From Coemansia sp. RSA 1804 (Eukaryota; Kickxellomycota; Kickxellomycetes; Kickxellales; Kickxellaceae): 11,283 bases of DNA. Made by a program: the position numbers and the translations under genes. Shown here piece by piece: positions 5,304-11,283 of the stretch; the stretch's first letter is position 1; every line of letters begins with the position of its first letter. Location: NCBI GenBank assembly GCA_027578815.1, contig JANBTH010000793.1:1-11283 (forward strand), given 5' to 3'. The notes under the pieces are model-generated. The model was not told where the DNA came from. It worked only from the letters and a program-made list of their open reading frames with translations, and made no database searches.

Positions 5304-8300
5304 ACGTGGATACACCGCCGTCCGCCGAATATCACCAGCAGCAGCAGCAGCAGCAACAACAACAACAGCAGCAGCAGCAGCAAGCCTACCAAAATCTAGG
5401 AACGTTTCAACAGCCACAACAGTACAACTCGATATATGGCGACTACTATCCCTATGCAACCACCACGGTCCAAATGGTTGATCCCTGGGCCTTCAACCAC
5501 GCCAACATCCTTGCAAATCTGAGTCAATTGCCGCCTGATCTGCTACCATCTCTCATGTCGCAGGTGCGCCAGCAGCAACATCAGCAACAGAACAGCAGCC
5601 AGAATATGAATGCGCTGGCTGCTGCCGCTGCCGCCGCTGCCGCCGTAGCTGGTGGGTGTGGTACTGCTACTGGCAATGGCAACAATTTTGCCGTCCCAGG
5701 ATCGCTGATGCATCACCACCAGCCATCTTTGCACCAGAACCAACTCGGCTCAAACGCTATAGCAAACTCTGATATCAGCGGCAATGTTGTATTACCTCCG
5801 ATATCAACATTGCCATATCCGACGGCCAATTCTAGCCATCAATCTCTGCTTAATGGCCATCAGCAGCATCAACATCAACATCAACCGCAAAAGAGCTCTT
5901 ACGGATATAATATGTACTACAATCCATCGACGTTACAGCCGCTGATGATTCCTCCTCCATCGCCAACAATTCTGTCGTACTACAAGACAGATCCAGCTCG
6001 ATGGATGTCGTTGCTGGGACAGCACGTATACCAACCACAGGCGTACCACTACGACTATCCGCTGCCTCCTCAGCAGCAGCACTCGTATGGCGTTGGATCC
6101 AACCAGCACCAGCCTTCCTCAGCCTATGCAACTGGGGCGGCAGTCCAGGGAAACGATGCTGTAAATGGACCGATGATGTTGTTGGCGCAGCAGTTTGCTC
6201 TGCCACAGCAGCCCCAGATTGGAGCAAACTCGCTACCGCCTTCTGACCAGGCGTTTAACCAGAGCAACGTGGCAGCAGCACAGCTGGCAGCGGCGGCGGC
6301 AGCAGCGGCAGCGGCAGCAGCATCTGGACAGTATCCGCAGCTTGTGGCCACAAACAACAGTGGCAGCAACATGACCTTTGGCATTCCACAAGCGCAGGTA
6401 CAGTTTGATACCGAGTTTGGGTCTTCTGCGTACCCTGCCTCGCAACTAAGTCAGCAGCAGCAGCCAGCTCGTCGCTCTTCATCTTTTACGAATCTGCCAT
6501 TATTACAACAACAACAACAACAACAGCAGCAGTCAAATTTGTCTGCGTCAAACTCGTTTGGCAATCTTGCGTCAGGTTATGGCGTTCCGCCGATACAAAA
6601 GCCCGATTCCATGCCAAGTGCGGGCGTTCACGGGTCTGCTTTCTCTGGACTAAACAAACCTTTACAGCAACAACAAACACAGCAGCAGCAACAACAACAG
6701 CAGCACCACTTTGGGTCTGTCACGGACAACTACAATGCCAATGTCAATGTCAATGTCAATACCAGCGCCTATGGATCGGGAGTGTTTGGCTCTTCCAGTA
6801 CCGCACAACAACGGCAGTCTACAGCAAGTTCACGAATGCATAGTGGTGGTGGCGCCGGCGGACTCTCATCGCTAGCGCGGATGACGCTAGCCAGTAAAGG
6901 GCGGCAGGGATTTCCTTCGCTATTTGCAGGGTCCAAGCCCGCATCTTCTGTAAACAACCAGCCAGCCCCTAGTTTTGGAATGGGGTCAACAGCAGCGGCA
7001 ACTTTATCGACACTGTCTGGATTTGGCCAGATCTCTGCTGCTGCAGCGCCGTTTGCAGTGGAAACAGCTGCCAAAACTGCAGAACTTGTGCCAGGAACCC
7101 GGATCAAGCGGCAGCTTGCCACTTCGCCGTCAGTCCGCGACCACATTCTGCAAACAGCGCACCAGCTGTACTCGACCGATCCGCGCAACCCCAATCTCGT
7201 AGATATGCTGCTCTGTCTGCACCAGCTTCACAAGCAGCATCTTCCTACGCTTCTGCTTCTGGCGTGCGTGTACTTTAGCAACAGCAAGCCAGAAAAGTCA
7301 CTCGAATACAACGAGCTTATCCTCAAGATTGACCCCAACTATGTTGAGGCAATGTCTAACATTGGCACCACGCTTCGCAGCATGGGCAAACCGGTGGAAG
7401 CAGAGTCCTGGTGGTGGCGGGCGGTTAAGCTGCGGCCCGGGTACTGGGATGCGGTTGAGAATCTGATGAGCGTTCTGTGCAATGCAAACCAAGCTGCTGC
7501 GGCGTCCAAAGGCGGCAGCAACAAGGCTCCAGGCAGACAACAGCAGACCGCACACACCGGTCCGCGGTATCGCGATGCCCTGCAGTTATGCGAGCTAGTC
7601 GACAGAAGCCTGCGTGTCAGAGAGGAACCCTCGCAGGGCGCCTCAGGCACCATCATAAAGTACCAGGTGCCCGAGAAGCAGCTGTCGCGGCTGCAGTCGC
7701 TGCTGTACTCGGAGGGGAACTTGCGGTTCTCGCTGGGCGACATCAGTGGTGCGCGTCGCGAGTACGAGAAGGCCATGGAGGTTGTTCTTGGCGGATACAC
7801 GCTTGACGACATCATCGTCCGGATAGCCTACATTGGAGCGCAGGAGGGCACCAACCAGCTGTTCCACCAGCAGCTCAACAACCAGCAGCCGCCATCGCAC
7901 AATCTTAGCGTCAAAAGTCTGCCTCTGACACTGCTGGCGCCCGAAAGCGCGGTGCGCATCATGCAATTCCTATTCCCGGAAACACACGGCGTGCTGCCTG
8001 GGTTTGCAGCGCTGTCTAACAAGATAATAGGTGCAGCAACGCAGGCCAACGGGACGGCAACATCGCAGCTGCAGCAGGCGAACCAGGTGGCCTCGAATCT
8101 GCTGCTGACGCTTGCCAAGATGCACCAGGACAACGCGGTGGTTGCGCAGCCGCTGTCGATAGTGCTGCCACTCTATTATCTCTCGCTGTCGCTGTGGCCC
8201 TCGCCATCGACATGCAACAACCTAGGAATCATCCTGTCGTCGATTCCGTCTCCATCCACACCGACGGTGGTTCCGTCGCTTCAGGGCGGCGGACAAGAGG

Positions 8301-11283
8301 CGCAGGCACCAATGGGCTCGGCGCTGGCGATGCGGTACTACACGCACGGACTGTCGCTGGATAGCCGGCATCCGCACCTGTACACGAACCTCGGGTCGCT
8401 GCTGAAGGATCTGGGATACCTGGCGGAGGCGGTGCGCATGTACGAGAAGGCGGTAGAGTTCAATCCGACGTTTGATGTTGCGCTTGCGAATCTCGGCAAC
8501 GCCATCAAGGACATGGGGCGTGTGCAGGAGTCTGTGCCGTGGTATCTGCAGGCGGTTCAGGCGAGTCCGAACTTTGTCGAGGCTGTGTGCGGTCTTGCCA
8601 ATGCGATGGCTGGCGTGTGCGACTGGCGTGCGCGCGACGGAATGTACACTGAGATTGCAGTCCGCTGGGGCGCCGTTGTGCCAGCCGACGACGAGATGGC
8701 GCTGAAGATATTCCAGGTGATGAGCCGTGGCAGACGTCCAACGGCGCGCGAGTTTGTCACCAAGCTGCACAGAATGATCAACTTTGTTCCTGGCGCCGCG
8801 CACACGCCAAGCGAGGCTGCTGTTGCTGCTGGCGCTGCTGACAAGCGGCGCGGATGGATGGATCGCGTGGTGGAGATAGTCGACCAGCAGCTCAGCGACG
8901 GACGCCAGTGGGGCCGTGGGCTGCTGCTGGCCTCGCGCTCTTCGCCGCCACAAGCAGACATCAATGGCAACGGCAGCGAGGATCTTCTCCGTCCAACAAG
9001 CGCTCTGCTGCAGTTTCTCGATGATCTGTGTCAGCTTCTCCCTAAGCACTCGTTGGCGCCGTCGTCGCCGTTCGTTGCCTATCTGCACGATGCGCTTGGA
9101 TTATGCCAAAGGATGTCTGCTGGCATTGCGGACAGCAGCGACAGCAGCGGCTTTGGCATTGGTGGCAACGATGCGTGTAGAACACGGTGGGTCCACTTTG
9201 CGCGGCAGCTGCGCAGCGAGGGCGGATGGGCGCTTCGTGTGGTCGAGCGCGCAATGGTTGTTCTTCAGCGGCGGTGGTACTGGGATGCGCAGCACAGCAA
9301 GACAGATGCGCTCGAGGCGCTGCAGAACCTTCAAGGAAACATTGGTGGCGTGTACAGGCGGCCGAGGCTGCCCACAGGCATGGCTGCGCCGGCGGTGCCC
9401 ACGGTGCTGCCGTTCCACACATTCACGTATCCGCTTGATGCGCGCGAGGTGCGGCTGATTTCGCACCGCAACGCAATGCGCGTGTCGTTCACAACGCTGA
9501 GTGGCAGTGCGCCATGGCTGCCGTCGCATATCTACGCACCGCCTCCGCCGCCCGATCCGCAGCTGCGCATCGGCTACGTGTCGTCGGACTTCAACAATCA
9601 TCCGCTTTCGCATCTGATGCAGTCAGTGTTTGGCATGCACGACCGGAGCCGGTTCCGCGTGTTCTGCTATGCCACGACGCCGTCCGACGGCACCGCGCAC
9701 CGGCGCAAGATTGAGGCCGAGGCCGACGTCTTCCTCGACTGCTCGGCGTGGGCGACGCAGCGCATCGTCGAGCAGATTGCTGGCGACAGGATCCACGTGC
9801 TGGTGAATCTTAACGGATACACAAAGGGCGCGCGCAACGAGGTGTTTGCAGCACGGCCGGCGCCGGTGCTTGTGGCGACGATGGGTTTTGCTGGCACGAT
9901 GGGCGGCGGCTGGTGCGACTATCTCGTGTCCGATCCCATTGCGTGTCCGCCGTGGACTGTGCGCTGCGAGGTGCGTGCCGAGCGCCAGCGGCGTGCGCGA
10001 AAGGCGGCTGAGCAACGGCCGGAGATGCAGGAGGTGCCGCGCGGCAGCCGCGAGATGGCCGAGCGCAGGCGTCCTGACGAAGACAGCGACAGTGAAGGCG
10101 GTAGCGATGATGACAGCGATGTTGGTGCTGCTGCCGTGCCAACGACAATGTCGCGCGCCCGACGCCAAGCGGAGTGGGCAGGTGATCTGCCATGGGACTT
10201 TGAGCTGGATCCCGAGGAGGACGGCACATTCACCGGAGAGCTCGGCTCGCTTGACACTGTGGAAAAGGAGGAGACTGCGCCGAAGCAGAATGGCAGCAGC
10301 GGGTTTAACTTTGTTAACAACGCTGCCGATGCGCGTCGGGACGAGGCCGGCGCACTCGACTGGGTGTACACGGAGCGCATGATCTACATGCCGCACTCGT
10401 ATCTCGTCAACGACTACAAGCAGGGCTTCCGCGAGGACGACGAGCTGCGCGGCATCCAGACGGCCGACGAGCTGTGGCTAGCTGAGCAGGACATGCGCTA
10501 CAAGATGCGGCGCGAGGTGTTTCCGCAGCTGGGCGACGACGTCTTTATCTTCGCCAACTTCAACCAGCTCTACAAGATCGATCCGACGCTGTTCCGCATG
10601 TGGCTGCGTATCCTGGAGCGCGTGCCCAACGCGATTGTCTGGCTGCTGCGGTTTCCGGCGGCTGGCGAGGAGCATCTGCGTCGCGCGGCGGTTGCGTGGG
10701 CCGGCGAGGAGGTTGCGCGGCGCGTTGTGTTCACGGATGTCGCGCCCAAGCATGTGCACATCAAGCGCGGACGCGTTGCCGACGCGTTTCTGGACACCAC
10801 CGAGTGCAACGCGCACACAACCGCCGCCGACATTCTGTGGAGCGGCACGCCGGTGCTGACGTGGCCGCGCCATGAGCACAAGATGTGTTCGCGTGTCGCA
10901 GCGTCGGTTGCGTGCGCAACTGGCCACGGCGCGCAGATGGTTGTTGCCAGCGCCGACGAGTACATCGAGCGCGCCGTCGAGTGGGCCACGCAGGCTGCGC
11001 ACGAGTACCAGTATGCTGTGCCGACGCCCGGCAGACCGCAGATCCTCAGTCCCGATCCGCAGACCGGATACTTTAGGCGTCGCGTGTGCAGCGGTCCTGC
11101 CATGGATCTGCGCATGCGGCTGTTTCTGATGCGCGACCAGTCGCGGCTGTTCGACACGCTGCGGTACACGCGCAATCTGGAGCGTGGTCTGGCCGAGGCC
11201 TGGCGCCGCTGGGCCACCGGCGAGGACGAGGCGCCAGACGGAACCGGTGCTAGCGCTGGCGGTGGCGCAAATGCCAGCGATGG
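5174..11283 (+). CDS. OGT: UDP-GlcNAc:protein O-GlcNAc transferase (OGT, GT41), 3' end cut by window
   Basis: At least 2036 codons without a stop. OGT moves GlcNAc from UDP-GlcNAc to Ser/Thr of nuclear and cytosolic proteins. Residues 1 to about 640 are Q/A/N/S-rich and low in complexity. TPR units are seen at about 689-756, 840-873, 1000-1030 and 1066-1151. The first catalytic lobe carries GYVSSDFNNHPLSHLMQS, where His1476 matches human His498, and IHVLVNLNGYTKGARNE, where His1541 matches His558. The second lobe carries NFNQLYKIDP (Gln1798 and Lys1801, human 839 and 842), VAPKHVH (Lys1859, human 898) and CNAHTTAAD (His1881-Asp1886, human 920-925). All key residues are kept. About 134 residues (1595-1728) are inserted between the lobes. 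The last codons match the human helix shortly before the C-terminus, so little should be missing. ATG 5174 is the first after an in-frame TAA at 5147 and has a strong context. Human OGT has 1046 residues. Confidence 0.94.
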   Translation, partial: MAYRFTQANSAASGTDYHTPIQQQQPYTGMSGAHTRRKSSLAMNVDTPPSAEYHQQQQQQQQQQQQQQQQAYQNLGTFQQPQQYNSIYGDYYPYATTTVQMVDPWAFNHANILANLSQLPPDLLPSLMSQVRQQQHQQQNSSQNMNALAAAAAAAAAVAGGCGTATGNGNNFAVPGSLMHHHQPSLHQNQLGSNAIANSDISGNVVLPPISTLPYPTANSSHQSLLNGHQQHQHQHQPQKSSYGYNMYYNPSTLQPLMIPPPSPTILSYYKTDPARWMSLLGQHVYQPQAYHYDYPLPPQQQHSYGVGSNQHQPSSAYATGAAVQGNDAVNGPMMLLAQQFALPQQPQIGANSLPPSDQAFNQSNVAAAQLAAAAAAAAAAAASGQYPQLVATNNSGSNMTFGIPQAQVQFDTEFGSSAYPASQLSQQQQPARRSSSFTNLPLLQQQQQQQQQSNLSASNSFGNLASGYGVPPIQKPDSMPSAGVHGSAFSGLNKPLQQQQTQQQQQQQQHHFGSVTDNYNANVNVNVNTSAYGSGVFGSSSTAQQRQSTASSRMHSGGGAGGLSSLARMTLASKGRQGFPSLFAGSKPASSVNNQPAPSFGMGSTAAATLSTLSGFGQISAAAAPFAVETAAKTAELVPGTRIKRQLATSPSVRDHILQTAHQLYSTDPRNPNLVDMLLCLHQLHKQHLPTLLLLACVYFSNSKPEKSLEYNELILKIDPNYVEAMSNIGTTLRSMGKPVEAESWWWRAVKLRPGYWDAVENLMSVLCNANQAAAASKGGSNKAPGRQQQTAHTGPRYRDALQLCELVDRSLRVREEPSQGASGTIIKYQVPEKQLSRLQSLLYSEGNLRFSLGDISGARREYEKAMEVVLGGYTLDDIIVRIAYIGAQEGTNQLFHQQLNNQQPPSHNLSVKSLPLTLLAPESAVRIMQFLFPETHGVLPGFAALSNKIIGAATQANGTATSQLQQANQVASNLLLTLAKMHQDNAVVAQPLSIVLPLYYLSLSLWPSPSTCNNLGIILSSIPSPSTPTVVPSLQGGGQEAQAPMGSALAMRYYTHGLSLDSRHPHLYTNLGSLLKDLGYLAEAVRMYEKAVEFNPTFDVALANLGNAIKDMGRVQESVPWYLQAVQASPNFVEAVCGLANAMAGVCDWRARDGMYTEIAVRWGAVVPADDEMALKIFQVMSRGRRPTAREFVTKLHRMINFVPGAAHTPSEAAVAAGAADKRRGWMDRVVEIVDQQLSDGRQWGRGLLLASRSSPPQADINGNGSEDLLRPTSALLQFLDDLCQLLPKHSLAPSSPFVAYLHDALGLCQRMSAGIADSSDSSGFGIGGNDACRTRWVHFARQLRSEGGWALRVVERAMVVLQRRWYWDAQHSKTDALEALQNLQGNIGGVYRRPRLPTGMAAPAVPTVLPFHTFTYPLDAREVRLISHRNAMRVSFTTLSGSAPWLPSHIYAPPPPPDPQLRIGYVSSDFNNHPLSHLMQSVFGMHDRSRFRVFCYATTPSDGTAHRRKIEAEADVFLDCSAWATQRIVEQIAGDRIHVLVNLNGYTKGARNEVFAARPAPVLVATMGFAGTMGGGWCDYLVSDPIACPPWTVRCEVRAERQRRARKAAEQRPEMQEVPRGSREMAERRRPDEDSDSEGGSDDDSDVGAAAVPTTMSRARRQAEWAGDLPWDFELDPEEDGTFTGELGSLDTVEKEETAPKQNGSSGFNFVNNAADARRDEAGALDWVYTERMIYMPHSYLVNDYKQGFREDDELRGIQTADELWLAEQDMRYKMRREVFPQLGDDVFIFANFNQLYKIDPTLFRMWLRILERVPNAIVWLLRFPAAGEEHLRRAAVAWAGEEVARRVVFTDVAPKHVHIKRGRVADAFLDTTECNAHTTAADILWSGTPVLTWPRHEHKMCSRVAASVACATGHGAQMVVASADEYIERAVEWATQAAHEYQYAVPTPGRPQILSPDPQTGYFRRRVCSGPAMDLRMRLFLMRDQSRLFDTLRYTRNLERGLAEAWRRWATGEDEAPDGTGASAGGGANASD
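5336..5383 (+). repeat. CAG/CAA run coding for 16 glutamines in OGT
   Basis: Sixteen consecutive Gln codons (residues 55-70) are built from blocks of CAG and CAA. The mixture suggests selection or interruption rather than pure recent slippage. It is the longest polyQ tract of this protein. Confidence 0.9.
5858..5890 (+). repeat. CATCAA repeat (His-Gln) in OGT
   Basis: Tandem CATCAA units, preceded by CATCAGCAG and followed by CCGCAA, encode alternating His and Gln at about residues 229-239. It belongs to the low-complexity N-terminal region. Confidence 0.8.
6287..6322 (+). repeat. GCN run coding for 12 alanines in OGT
   Basis: Twelve consecutive Ala codons, a mixture of GCA and GCG, lie at residues 372-383, preceded by a shorter AAAQL unit. 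A second Ala-rich stretch, using mostly GCT and GCC, lies at about 5612-5653. Confidence 0.9.
6506..6532 (+). repeat. CAA/CAG run coding for 9 glutamines in OGT
   Basis: Six CAA codons followed by three CAG codons encode Gln 445-453. A nearby QQQQ lies just upstream (about 6452-6463). Confidence 0.9.
6665..6703 (+). repeat. CAG/CAA run coding for a Gln tract with one Thr in OGT
   Basis: Twelve Gln codons with a single ACA interruption lie at residues 498-510, followed by two His codons. The run is one of the Gln-rich blocks of the N-terminal third. Confidence 0.9.
6736..6762 (+). repeat. AATGTC tandem repeat (Asn-Val) in OGT
   Basis: Units of AATGYC repeat in tandem, encoding alternating Asn and Ala/Val (N-A-N-V-N-V-N-V-N). 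It lies in the Q/N-rich region between the last polyQ block and the Gly-rich segment. Confidence 0.8.

Noticed and set aside
5336..6703. CAG/CAA runs as a mobile-element or CRISPR-like repeat array
   Set aside because: They stay in one coding frame, encode Gln, and have no spacers or terminal repeats.
8222..9088. 288-residue open frame on the minus strand opposite OGT
   Set aside because: It is Arg/His-rich with no recognisable domain and sits wholly within the OGT coding region; the codon bias of OGT explains its length.
9623..10396. 257-residue open frame on the minus strand opposite the OGT catalytic region
   Set aside because: It is a shadow frame of the GC-rich catalytic domain, rich in Arg, Ala and His and without a known motif.

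Overview
The window looks like nuclear DNA of a fungus, probably an early-diverging, filamentous lineage (Kickxellomycotina/Mucoromycota-like; this is inference). The reasons are a FLILHELTA-motif mitochondrial protein, a family known from fungi; an EB1 protein ending in the fungal-type ETF tail; a GT41 O-GlcNAc transferase with the fungal form of the catalytic domain, a gene absent from budding and fission yeasts; short and scarce introns; GC-rich coding sequence; and AT-rich intergenic DNA full of T-runs and microsatellites. No bacterial operon structure, mobile element, CRISPR array, rRNA or tRNA was seen.

Layout, left to right. (1) 1-477: upstream DNA with an E-box and a pyrimidine-rich leader. 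(2) 478-1077 (+): Mrx11/FLILHELTA-type mitochondrial membrane protein. It converges, with only 140 bp between stop codons, on (3) 1218-2265 (-): a two-exon EB1/Bim1/Mal3 microtubule plus-end protein, with the intron at 2066-2183 and a second, in-frame acceptor. (4) 2657-2935 (-): DPM3, the small membrane subunit of dolichol-phosphate-mannose synthase. (5) 2936-5173: about 2.2 kb of AT-rich intergenic DNA between divergent genes, with no convincing gene but a few hairpins and repeats. (6) 5174-11283 (+), running off the window: a very large O-GlcNAc transferase (at least 2036 residues, no intron needed). It has a Q/A/N-rich N-terminal third, split TPR arrays and a complete-looking GT41 catalytic region.

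The four genes are not an operon and mostly serve separate housekeeping roles: mitochondrial gene expression, microtubules, ER glycosylation, and nucleocytoplasmic O-GlcNAc signalling. Two of them, DPM3 and OGT, are glycosylation genes that flank one divergent intergenic region, but a functional link is unproven. The most unusual items are the low-complexity N-terminal extension of OGT with ordered islands, its charged insert between the catalytic lobes, the interrupted TPR array, and the tandem in-frame splice acceptors in the EB1 CH domain.
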